64,000 bases of DNA from Phycomyces blakesleeanus NRRL 1555(-) (lineage: Eukaryota; Mucoromycota; Mucoromycetes; Mucorales; Phycomycetaceae), in NCBI RefSeq assembly GCF_001638985.1, contig NW_017265135.1, forward strand, positions 2,719,223 to 2,783,222, read 5' to 3'. Position 1 is the stretch's first letter. Each line of letters begins with the position of its first letter. The translations under genes and the position numbers were made by a program. Under the pieces are notes generated by a model. That model did not search any database. It worked only from the letters and a program-made list of their open reading frames with translations, and was not told the origin of the DNA. This document shows, one piece after another, positions 21,649 through 33,110 of the stretch.

Positions 21649-23793
21649 TTTTTATACAATTTGTTTTAAATCTACTTTTATATTTTCTTTTCCTTCTTTT
21701 TTTTTAAAGATATATTTTAACAATAAAGCATAATGATTAATAGTAATGCACAAATGACAGAAAGAGTATTTGTAAAAACCTTGTTTTGTTTAGTTAAAAA
21801 GTGGCTGCAAGAGCTGCTCTTAATCGTCAGATAATAGATTTACGATCAAAATCAGTTTTTTTTCCTGGAGTTGACTTAAATATTGATACCTCTCATCATA
21901 ATAAGAAATATTACCAAATTGTGCTTCATATCTTTGATATCTGATCTTTTGATAATTACCATTTTTTTTTTAGGTTTAGTTGGTAACATGGCTTATAAAA
22001 CATATTTACAATGCGCAAAAGATCCCAATGTATTACAAATGGAACCCTTGTTATTTATTGATTGAGTCCGGTTTATTATTTTTTTTGTTTATTTTTTTTT
22101 GTTGGTAGTTTAATACGTTAATTTCAAAGGATTAATAAGTACACAACAATACACTGATGATATATTGTATCTATAAAGTAACAATTAAGTTTTTGAGCTA
22201 TTGAAGTATTGTAAAACACTTTTTTCTTTTTCTTTTTCAACTAGCAAAATATGGAAATAGTTATATATTTATATATACCTTTTCTCACTATAAAAAATGT
22301 AAGATTTCATAATCAAACCTGTCACATTTTCTTAAACAAAGTCTCGTAAAGACAATATAATACTAACAATAATACTCCAAAATTTTCAGAGTTAGTTATA
22401 AATGTACCATATTTCCTAAATATATAATTTCTTATATTGTACTGATCTATGTACAGATCAAGGTGCCATGCTTTAACACTATGGCTTTGCAGATACTGTA
22501 CATTTTCTAGAAGTATAATACTAACCAACCAACTTTATTAGGTTAAAGGATACACAATTGTATAGAATAGGAAGTAATATTCCCACACATGTACACCAAG
22601 ATATTAGTTGGCATCTCTTTATTATTATGCTTATAAATTTGCTGTTGTAAACTATAGATAAACTATAGACCATGTGCTTATAATGCTTTCACTATTAGAA
22701 ATTGTATTATAAATAGAAAGAAGAAGGAGAATGAGAAGACGTTTTTGGTTGTGCCCAAGCGAATCAAATTAGCTATAATCAGCCACGTCAGTACTATGTT
22801 TTTTTTTATTATTAATTCAACAGTACCTGGGTTCACAAGCTCGGAAAGCAAAAGAAGCAACGGAGGACATATATACTGTGTATGCGTTAACTTTATGTGT
22901 AAGGTGCACAAATATTTTGAATTTCCTCCAATGATTTTTTTTTAAAACTGGCATTATTCGAAATAAAAAATAATAATGCTTTATTTATATTGATATTTAC
23001 ACATCTTGAAGATGTAGTAGTATCAAATTGCTTTCCTTGAAAAAATATTTCTGTTTTCAAAGTCTGGTATAATTCCAAAAGAAAAGAACAAGAAGGATAC
23101 CTCTAAAAAGTAGGTTATACTTTTATTGAACGACAAATATCAGTTGCATATTATCCTCTGTAGATATAATATATAAAGTTTAAATATATTTGACACTTTT
23201 TCCTATTTAAAATAATAGATTACGTTTACCTGAAAGGCTAATAAGGAAAGTCACTGTGGTTTGAGATACAGTAAGAGAAACGTACTTGCACGTATTTATT
23301 ATTGATTTTGAGTATTAAAAGAGCACCAAGAATGTCTTTGTTATGCCTTTTGGCTTCCATATGGAGTTTACGGAGACATATAATTTAAGAAAAGGTTAAA
23401 GTATATAATAATTTTATTGGTACAAAATTAAATACTAATCGCGTGCTTTGTTTATTGTGATGTAAAATGTCTTTACTGACCTAGAATTTCTTGCCTTTTT
23501 TTTTAAAAAAAAAGTTATTTACTTTTTCAATGCACATATTAGCCCTAGATTATTCGCAGCCTCGTTACTATCTCAGAATTCTAAAATGACTCATTGTGTT
23601 TAAACCTATTATTTATTTTATTTTAATTATGTAATTACTGATAAAAGTTTTATAAAAATCAGAAAAGAAGAACCGATAACAAGTCAGGAATAATTTGCCT
23701 TTACAATTTGAAGAGGAATTATTTTCCAATAATGTGTCAATGAATTACCCATTTTGATTATTTTAATTCGTGTTGGCTGTATATTATTTTGGT

Positions 23794-23795
<2 letters not shown>

Positions 23796-23829
<34 letters not shown>
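23796..23829. repeat. (GA)n microsatellite
   Basis: About 17 uninterrupted AG dinucleotides followed by GGGG. Confidence 0.95.
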
Positions 23830-23833
<4 letters not shown>

Positions 23834-24999
23834 TTGAGAGAAAAACAAGAGCAATTATTATCAAGGCAACTGGTAATATTTAATAGAAGCATGGTTTTAT
23901 CTGGCACAATTGGTGCTATTGACATTTGACTTTAAAGTGTTTACTATTCTTTAAAAGATATGCGGAATAATTAACTCTAAGTATGCACTTTATATAGCAA
24001 TAAACCTACACCTTAAATACACGGTCAGGAAGCGAGTACGCTTTTCAATACAAGATATAGGAGCCTTTATATCTGAAACTTTGGCTTTTATAGCTTTCAA
24101 GACTATGAGAAAATACTCTTTATAAAATTAGCTCCTATAACTTCCTATGAAAGTGATATTGCCTATATTTATAAATTAAATTATTATGTTTTGTTCATGA
24201 TACATACTCGTTATAATTAAACCAGTTTTTTTTTTACTACTAGAAAGTCTCACAGTCCGTTTGAAACTATATGTAAAATCTTATATTTGATGAACAATAG
24301 ACGACTAGTATTATATTTATTAGTAGGAGCAGTTAATTCACGCCAGAGATATTACTACAAACATACATACAGATAGTCCAACCTCTCATTCTTGTGACCC
24401 GTGTTTAATTTCATTTTATTTCATTTCATTTTAATATACATACGCGAATAATTTGATTGCCAAGAATATATATATATATATATATAAAAGATATTATTCG
24501 CGTAGACCCACTCAAACAACATCTTACATGTTTCTTTGTCCTTTTATTTTCGTTATTTTCATTAGTAGAGCATTAGCTTTACAAAGGTTATTATATTGTC
24601 TTTTTTTTCGATTCCTTTTCTTTAAACTATCTTTATAAAGCTTTTTGATTGGTTGGTTGGTTGGTTGGTTTTGATAAATGGTGCTTTTTTATGATATAAA
24701 ACACCATACAGTATGCTGAATCATTATCCAGACCACTATTTGCTTGCATATCACCATTGGAATTATGTGTTCTGGCTAGGTAAGGGGATTTATACTATGC
24801 AACTGGAGTAATCTTGATTTTATTTTACTATTATCCTACTCAATCTGCCCGTTTTTATCAAAACACTATCTTTGATGTAATATCGTAATTTTATGACTAT
24901 ATAGCAAGCGTAACAGAACAAATAGATAAATAAATAACCCAAAAAGGAAAAATGTTTTATCATTCAAATTAAAGCCTTAATGGTAAATCAAAACCATTG

Positions 25000-25034
25000 C
25001 CCCCCCCCCAAAAAAAAAAAAAAAAAAAAAAAAA
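25000..25034. repeat. C10A25 homopolymer run
   Basis: Ten C followed directly by about 25 A. Length is likely variable and prone to sequencing error. Confidence 0.9.
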
Positions 25035-25517
25035 CTTTCGATTCGTAATGCCACTCATAAACTCACTCATAGTCAATACCATGTTCTTGTTTTGGGGATT
25101 GTGATTACATTAGAATAAGTAGTAAGTTGGAGGCAGTTGATCTAATAGATTATCCATCAAGAATTAGCTCAAGCTCTGTAAAGCCAAGATATGCAGCTGC
25201 TGCCCCATAAATCTTCTAACTTTCCTGCCTCCCGATTTTCCCAATTGGACATATAAAATTAAACAGAACTCACACAGGGATATAATGGAAAGAGAGAAAG
25301 GTAAAAGAAAAGCACGCATGCACATATTTGAGAGTCAAACGGCAGAACCAAAGACTTTGACGTAATATTATCTTTTGTAAAGATCTTGATTGTCAAAGCT
25401 AGATATTAATTATTCTAACAGAACCCTTAAGCTTGGTAAAATTGGTTTTGTTTCTGTAATTTTGCATTATACACAATCATATGTATTATCAATTTCTCCT
25501 ACATGAAATTTTACAAA

Positions 25518-25537
25518 CCCCCCCCCCCCCCCCCCCC
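25518..25537. repeat. Poly-C run of 20
   Basis: Twenty consecutive C in an otherwise AT-rich stretch. Unusual composition for this region, and a likely place for length error. Confidence 0.95.
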
Positions 25538-25832
25538 TAGGTCTCATTTTCCCGCCACTTTATTTCCCCCTTTTATTTTGTCTGAAGCTTTATTAGGCCA
25601 TGATACCCTGTCTCATTCAGAGATGATTTGTTACTTGTATTTATAAGGAAGTTTGTATTGTTTATTATTTGAAGTACTTCTCAATGGGTTTACATATTAT
25701 TAGATGACTATTGTGTAGCTAGCTTTATGCCTGTTTGTCGGTTTATAAAGGGAATAAAAATATATACTGAATACAATGCATATAAATGTTTATCTATATA
25801 CATTCATACATACATGTGGGTTTGATTTATGT

Positions 25833-26498
25833 CTAATAACTGACCACTGGAATTTTTTTGATCCATTGTGGACTTCCTAGACACTGGTGAAGCACGAAGT
25901 GTCCGACATCTTCTCGTGAGATTGTGTATCCGCACAGCTTCTCTCCACTACGATACTTCTCTGTCTTTGCGCCGTCTGTCAAGAGAGTAGGTCTAACAAT
26001 GATCCAGTCTGGAACCACAATATTTTCTCGTACTAGTTTTTCCATCTCTCGCTTATCTTCATGTGGGGCGTGAAGAAGATACTTGTAAAGTGGGCGGAAC
26101 AAATAAGGAACCTCAGACATCCCATCCACGCCGGTGGTAGAGACAGTTATCAGTCTTTTGGGACGTACTTGTTCGGGGAGCTCTTGAATGACCTCCAATA
26201 ATGTCTGCATTGAATCTCGACAGAGACCTGGATCAGCCATAGCTCTCGTTTTCATATTAACGGTGCTTCCGACTGAGGTTACAACGTAGTCTGCGCCATC
26301 AATCGCACTCTTGACATCTTCTTTGGAACGTGCATCGCCTTTAACCCACTTGATAGCTTGTTTTTCTTCTTCGGTAAACTGGACTGTGCCAGGGTTACGG
26401 ACCATAAGAGTAAATTGAAAATCAGGGAATGACACTAGTCCTTGCTTCACCATAGCACAGGAACATCCTTTGGAACCGCCGAAAACTGTAATCTTCAT
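25833..26498 (-). CDS. Atypical SDR / NAD(P)-binding epimerase-like protein
   Basis: An intronless 221-residue protein of the NmrA/SDR_a5-like type. It begins with a beta strand and a dinucleotide loop 'MKITVFGGSKGCSCAMVKQG', where the usual third Gly of GxxGxxG is replaced by Cys. It continues with 'WVKGDARSKEDVKSAIDGAD' and 'YVVTSVGS', the expected cofactor-binding strands, then 'RLITVSTTGVDG' and 'DWIIVRPTLLTDG' as substrate-side elements. Family members include NAD(P)H-binding reductases and stress regulators. Several lack catalysis, so no reaction is assigned. It sits alone between a gene-poor region and a Tc1 element. Confidence 0.83.
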   Translation of the reverse strand: MKITVFGGSKGCSCAMVKQGLVSFPDFQFTLMVRNPGTVQFTEEEKQAIKWVKGDARSKEDVKSAIDGADYVVTSVGSTVNMKTRAMADPGLCRDSMQTLLEVIQELPEQVRPKRLITVSTTGVDGMSEVPYLFRPLYKYLLHAPHEDKREMEKLVRENIVVPDWIIVRPTLLTDGAKTEKYRSGEKLCGYTISREDVGHFVLHQCLGSPQWIKKIPVVSY

Positions 26499-26945
26499 TG
26501 TGATGATAATCTTATTGATAGTAATGAGAAAGAAGGTTGGTCCAAAGACTCGGAAAGTATTTATGGTTGGCGACTGTACAAAGCCAAGATTTTCTTAAAT
26601 GTTCAAATGATGCAGCTGAGCAAATGCAATCATAGGTTTTAAGGAGAATTAATCTATTTTATTTTTAAAAAGGAAGATATAAAGATAAAAGTGCTCAGTA
26701 GTAACAAAAAATAGGTACCAAAAAAAACATACACACAAGAAAGTATGGGTATTACCAAGGAATTCTATAAAGGCGTTGGCTACGCAGAGATATCTGCTGG
26801 GCTCTAGTAATATCATTTACTGCTGAATCTACAAATGAGCATTTACTAATCATAAAGGTTAAATAGGAAAATTCAGGCCAGGTTTGATATGTTAAAGCGG
26901 AAAAATATCGGACCGTGTCCTCAAACACACACATACACACACATA

Positions 26946-28290
26946 CAGACCCATATCAGTACTGAATAAAATTTTAAGATTCCGCCAAATCAAGGCATCA
27001 CCATTACACTACTTTTTAGTTATTTTTTCAAAGCTTTTCCTCATTCGAATCTCACCATGTCTCACCAAAACAAAAAGGAAACTCTTCCCAAACGAAAGCA
27101 GCTTTCAGATTATCAAAGAGGACTGATAATTGGTGGTGCTATAGTAAATGGCACTGCTGCTGAAATTTCTGAGAAGAATGGTATACCTCTAGCAACGGTG
27201 TATTCCACAATCAATAGATGGAGAGATACTGGAACAGCATTTCCTGATAGGCGAAAAGGAACTTTGAAGATAATGGATGAGCGAGATGAGCGTCACTTGA
27301 TTAATGAGATGAAGACGAATCGTGAGACAACACTTGGGGGTCTTACCACCTTCATGTCTGACACCCTAGGGCATCCCATCTCCAAGTCTACCATTCGTCG
27401 AACTATTCGTAGATCTGGATTGTCTTCTTGTAAAGTTGTATACAAGCCACTGCTATCAAAAGCACACAAGAAGAAGCGGTTGGCATTTGCTAATCATGCC
27501 AGAGAGACCAATCAGAGATGGGATCGCGTCATCTAGAGCGATGAGTCAAGGTTTATGCTTTTCAGCAGAGATGGCAATACTAGAGTATGGCGGTATCCTT
27601 AAGAAAAATACAGAGAAGAGTTTATTAGACCAAGACTGCAGTGTGGTGGAGGCTCCATTATGGTTTGGGGCTGTGTATGGGCAGGAGGAGTTGGCCCATT
27701 GAAAACCATAAAGAACACGCTTGACCAGTATGCATATATGGACTTAATGAAAAGGAAGCTTCTTCCATTTATGGAATCTCTTAGTGAGAACAATGATGGG
27801 GAGTTTATCTACCAAGAAGATAATGCTCCTTGTCATAAGTCTAAGCTTGCAGAAGAGTGGAAGAAGCGTCAGAACTTCCCAGTGATGGTATGGCCGCCGA
27901 ACAGTCCAGATCTCAGCCCCATAGAGAATTTATGGGCATATCTTACCAGAAAAGTGAAGGCCAGAGTCCCCTCTCCAAAAAATCTTAATGAGCTGGAGAG
28001 GGCTATTCATATAGAATGGAAGAATATTCCGGCTGACGTTTGCAAGACACATTGCATGTCAATGCCTAATCGCTTACATGAGATGAAGAAGGCTCGTGGA
28101 GGGTCAACACATTATTAATTTTTTTAATAAATTTACTTTTTATTTTTTTAAGAGCCATATCTTAGTATATATATGTTTTCAAACATGGGGTGTTAAGTGA
28201 ATATAGACAAACTAGTGTAAAAATGTTAAAGAAGTTGATGCCTTGATTTGGCGGAATCTTAAAGTTTTATTCAGTACTGATATGGGTCTG
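26946..28290 (+). mobile_element. Tc1/mariner transposon, inactivated
   Basis: A 1345-bp element flanked by TA at both ends (26944-26945 and 28291-28292). The terminal inverted repeats are 55 bp (26946-27000 and 28236-28290) with a single mismatch, so the copy is young. It carries one transposase frame spanning 27057-28118. Confidence 0.95.
27057..28118 (+). pseudogene. Tc1-type transposase (DD34E) with two nonsense codons
   Basis: The N-terminus has a helix-turn-helix ('LSDYQRGLIIGGAIVNGTAA') and a second HTH region 'PISKSTIRRTIRRSG'. The DDE catalytic core follows: 'SDESRF' (first Asp), 'QEDNAPCHKS' (second Asp) and 'PDLSPIENLWAYL' (Glu), with 34 residues between the last two acids. The frame is continuous apart from TAG at 27534-27536, directly before the first catalytic Asp, and TAA at 27600-27602. 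No indel is needed. The rest is undamaged to the stop at 28118, which points to recent inactivation. A functional relative elsewhere in the genome could still mobilise the copy through its intact ends. Confidence 0.93.
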
Positions 28291-28292
28291 TA

Positions 28293-30248
28293 TATATTGA
28301 AGGGATAGAAAATAAGAAATAAAGTCAACAATGATAATTATTAAACTACTGTTTTTTTTGGAGTATGAGATAATGTTTCTTGACATGGCTTATAGAAAGT
28401 TACTGTTTGACAAAATAATTATTGACAAGTACTTTTATGTTTTGTAGCCTGTATTACTGTAGACTTGCAGTCCTAGAGTCTTTCTTTTTTATCTCTTTTA
28501 TTTTCTGTTTGCTCCTTCAGCCATGTACTTCATCTCAATTAATGTACACATAGATTCTGGATATAATAAGAGCCAATACTTTTGTATCACTTATTTATAA
28601 TACCCAAGGGACCCGTCAGCAAATACGTAACGGGTAGCTATAAAACCTTTTGTTCTTGTCCATTCATTCAAGCCTTTTTAGTTTGTAGGTGTAAGATACA
28701 CAAAAAAAAATAAAGGCAAAGGGAAAAGTAAAACAGAAAATTGTAAAACTAAGATAGCCTTTTTTTCTTCTTCTTCACTGCAAGAATATAATAAGGGTCT
28801 TCTTAAAATTGGGGATGCAAGGATCGTACATTCTTTTTTATATATTTATATATATAATTTAAACATGTTGGGCACAAAAAATAATCAAAATTTGGTCATT
28901 TTAGGTAGTTCTATTGTTACACAAAAAAGAGTCAAATTTTTGTATTTTTTTTTTATAATTTATTATTATTTTCTGTTTCCATGGATACCAAGAAAAATTC
29001 TCATAAGAACAATTATATAACTTCTAATAAGCTTATTCTATGAAACTCAATATATATATATATATATATAGACTGCCATAAAAGTCTATGTTTCCAACAT
29101 TAAAAAAGTAATTATATATATACATACAAAAGAGATTACCAAATCAATTTGTTATTGCTACTAAAAATACATACATTATATAAACTGACAATAAAGTAAA
29201 TTGATTGGGTAATGGGTATTATGTGTTCGCGTGGCCGAGGCTTTGGTTTGGCACGCCAAAAAAAGGGAATTTAGAGGATCTTTCTTTTTTCTTTTTTTTT
29301 TCTTTCTTTCTTTTTTATTTATTTATTTATTTATTTATTTAATATATATATATATATTATTGTATTGAAATTCAAAAATAATATATTTAATACCCGGTAA
29401 AAGTGTCTATTATTCTTAAAAATAATAATTCTCACGTAAATCATTCACCCCCACCCTCTCCTTCCCAAGATTTCCTAGCTCGAGTAGTTAAAAAAAAATT
29501 GTTATTTAAAGATTTTTTGTACCTTTAATATTATAAAATATTCAAAAATATACAACATGAGTTTATAAAAGAGGACCTGTGTTTTTTTTTGTATATGTGC
29601 GTGTGTTTTTATTTTATTGAAATACTTTATATAGAAATAGTAATAGTAGTAGCAATTTTCTGGGATTTCTGTTTATAAACGGGAGAGTCCGCCGGCAAAA
29701 CATGATCACATATTATATATATATATATATAAAAAGATAGACAGAGAAATAAAGACAGAAAGAGGGTAATTCATTGATATGCAGGTTACATGAATTTTGT
29801 AGAGATGTAAGGCTAATATGTGTTACCTAGAGAATATCGTACAGATAAGCCGAGGTAGATGCAAGATATATGCATATTTTCTTGTTTCAATAGATTATAT
29901 CTATCTATCTATATCTATATTAGCACTTGTTCTATTCTATTGATCTGGAAACCAAAAATAAGCGAAGATCACTTTTTATTTTTCTTTGCACATCTAAAAA
30001 TATTCATACAAAATATTTTGCCTTTATATATTATTATTATTATTAATCTGATAGTCCAAGGTTACAGTGAATTCCATTTTGTATGTATGTATACATACAT
30101 TTTAAATGCCTCACTAAAGCAGGGAATATTATGTCATGATGAATATGCACAAAGTAAATAAAAGAAGAAGAAAAAGAAAGAAAGAAATGTTTCCATGGTG
30201 ATATAAAGCTTATTGTTGTTGTTGTCACTATTAAAGTACAATAGGTAG
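28293..30248. other. AT-rich intergenic region
   Basis: No gene is seen. It contains (TA)n tracts near 29050, 29345 and 29715 and a TTTA run near 29320. Confidence 0.6.
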
Positions 30249-32521
30249 CTATGGCAACGTATTCAATTTCTCCTTGGCAACGTTGATAAGATTGAACAGA
30301 ATCACCTTGACCTTGTAATCTTGATCCTTAGGTGGTTCATCAGTGTCAAGAATGATCATCCGGGTGTTACGATAGTGTTGCCACATCCGACCCAATTCGC
30401 AAACAAACTCAGAGATCGCTTGGGAGTTATTGGACCTACAGTTAAACTCCAAATATACTACACAGCAAGAGGCTACCTTTGCCAAGAATTTGAGCCTAAG
30501 ATTCATCTCCAAAGCATGCTCTTGTGCCTCAAATGTAATTTGGTCAAGAAGGCAAGCCAAAAGATTTGCCCAAGAACTGTACATGAGTCCGACCAAAGAA
30601 CTCTATTTTATGTGTGTACAAAGAAGAAGAAGAAGAAGAAAAAAAGAGAAACATATGTTAATTGACCAAAACAGGGATTCTTCCTCCTTTTTTAATCTAA
30701 ATAGCACTTGCCTCCTTTGTCGATCCAATTACCAAGAAAGTCAACATAATAGCGCACCGAGTGATATGAGCCAAGAAACTAATTTGTTTTTGTTTTAATA
30801 AGCGACATATGAAGCAGAAATTGAAACACTTACATTTGTGGAGCTGAATCAATTACCAAACATAATTCATGTATACATTTCTCAATCTGATTGGCCGGAA
30901 TTGAATGAGGTGTCCCAAGTGTACGGTTCAGCAAATCCACAAGAGCTGGGTCTAACGAAAGACAAGAAGTCTACGAACAATATACATATACATTTTTTTT
31001 TAAAAAAAGGAACATATTTAAGTACACAAAACAGGAAAATATATTCCGAGAACCAAGGAAATTTACACTGTCCAGAAATTGATCTGACAGCGCATCTGTC
31101 TCTAAATCCAGCAATAATGTAACATTTTTGTGCGCCTGTAGCATCGACTGTGTCTCGTCTGATAACTTTCAATATAAAAAAATAAATAAGAAAGAAATAT
31201 AATATTGTATATATAAGTAAGTAAAAAAAAAAGAGAGAGAAAAGAAAATAATAAGATATTTTTTGTGTAAAGTATGAATTATCTTACCTTGTGATAGACA
31301 AGAGACCCCCAAATGCTTTTTAGAGCATTTAGCACAACCTCAAGTTCGAGCGGATAAATGGTTTGATAAAGAGATATATTGGTTTGAATAGAGACAGACT
31401 CTGATACTATTCCATAAGGCAGAATCTCGGCAAATTTTTGGGCCCAATAGATGTGATTAGAAGGCGATGCTAGACACCCTTCCAGCAGGTCTTGACAATC
31501 TTTCAATCTGTGTGATGTTGAGTTATCATTGAATGCTGTTTGTATTTGTACATACTTTTTTCTAGATTGGTACTGTGGGCTAGACTCGGCTTGGGCCAGC
31601 CATTGGTCTGTTGGCACACGAAGGTTTCTGAATACACGGTACAGCCATGAACGTACTTCGAGGTCCCAGTAACCATGAGTGGTCTGTAGCTTTTTTTTTT
31701 AAAATATATATTATATTATATTAATATTTTGTTGATTAATAATTGATTACACCAGCACTAATTTGATCCTACCTCGAAACAGAGTTTGAATACCTGACCT
31801 TTTGGTTGGTCTGAAGTAAAAAGACGAGCAGAGTTTTCGGATATGAACTGGAGAGTTGGCAAGATATTGGTTGAATTCTGGAGTTGATTGATTAAGAATT
31901 GAACAATGGCGCGTCTAAAAGAATCAACAGAAGGGTCTATATACATACTTGAGTTCAAATGTGTATAAGGTGATAAAAAGTGTAGAATGATTCATATAAA
32001 TAAGATAAAGTAAAAAGGGAACCTTTTGTGTTCGCTTCTGATGAAACGACGGCCGACAATACGGTATTAAGTGAGGCTTTGTCATAAGAGTTGGTAGAGA
32101 GACAAACCAAGAGTTGGTCAGCCTGATTCTATAAACGGACAAAGGACTTTAGCACAAATCAAGTCAAATCAAATCAAATGTTATTTTCTTGTTCTTAAAT
32201 ATATAAATATATATAAATATAGAAATATCCAAGTATATTTAGAATATATATATATATTAATATTTTTAAAATAAAATATATAAATACTTGGTAAAGCGTG
32301 TCTTGGTAAACATGGTCTGTCAAAGAACCGTGGCGCAGTTGATACACAAACGCTTGAAGAGCAGGACTTTTTTTTTTTTTGTTATCAAAGACATATTTTA
32401 ATATATAGATTATTGTAGATACTCTCTGTTTGACTAATTAAACATGTCCTTACTGTTCTTCACATAACTGACTGGTGCCTATCACTGTCCCTAGAGCACC
32501 ACGGAGCTGTTGCTGATTCAT
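30249..32521 (-). CDS. Helical (HEAT/ARM-like?) protein of unknown function
   Basis: I do not recognise this protein. Nine exons join into about 590 residues from ATG 32521 ('MNQQQLRGALGTVIGTSQLC') to the stop at 30249. Most of it is predicted helix with regularly spaced Leu/Ile, as in HEAT or ARM repeat scaffolds, for example 'AIVQFLINQLQNSTNILPTL', 'LELEVVLNALKSIWGSLV' and 'CIHELCLVIDSAPQ'. No catalytic motif, signal peptide or membrane segment is seen. Exon 1 is 32521-32454. The last intron (30711-30603) has a GC donor (GAG|GCAAGT), required to keep frame with exon 9 (30602-30249). The exon 6/7 junction is uncertain because both candidate donors are weak. The gene is divergent from the AT-hook gene, with 589 bp between the start codons. 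Large-complex subunits such as those of Mediator are one possibility, but nothing here proves it. Confidence 0.7.
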
Positions 32522-33110
32522 TTTTGTAAAATATGAAATATGAAATATAAATATAAAAAAAAATTTAAAATAAAAAATAATAATAATAATGGTAAAGAGG
32601 TGAATGTGACTGGGGTAATGAGATTTTAGAATTGGATGAAAGGAAGATTCTGTAGATTCTTTGGTAAAATATATTTTTCCATACATGGTAAAATAAGACG
32701 AAATAATATATATATATATGTACATGTATATAAATATATATAAATTATATATATATATACTATTTGCTACCTACTACCCACTACTTATAACTTACAACTT
32801 ATTATTTGATATTACTTGCTACTATTTACTATTACAAACATACACTATACTACACTATACTACAAACACACACAAATATATATATATATATATGAAAGCC
32901 AAATTAGTCAAAAACGATTTTTTTTTGTATTTTTTTTTTAAATATTTTTTAATATTTTATTTTATTTTATCATTCTTATTTTTTTTAGGTCGCCCTTTCT
33001 CTCTTTCTCTTCTTTCACTTCTTTTCTTTTATTTCACTTCTTCTTCTTCTTTTACTTTTACTTTCACTTTCACTTCTTTATTCTATACATCATTAATCGC
33101 AGTCACTCAA

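Larger units (their letters stand above)
20706..25832. other. Long gene-poor AT-rich region with simple repeats
   Basis: No gene is supported over about 5.1 kb. About 200 bp immediately upstream of the virus-like ORF is less AT-rich and may be its leader. The rest holds an inverted-repeat element (21314-21648), a (GA)n tract, a GGTT tetranucleotide run near 24650 and long homopolymers. Confidence 0.55.

Noticed and set aside
27534..27660. Frameshift in the Tc1 transposase
   Set aside because: The flanking open segments are in the same frame (27057 and 27660 are both multiples of three), so two in-frame stops explain the break without an indel.
29222..29265. tRNA-like GC-rich patch with GTGGCCGAGG
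   Set aside because: There is no pairing acceptor stem, T arm or B box downstream.
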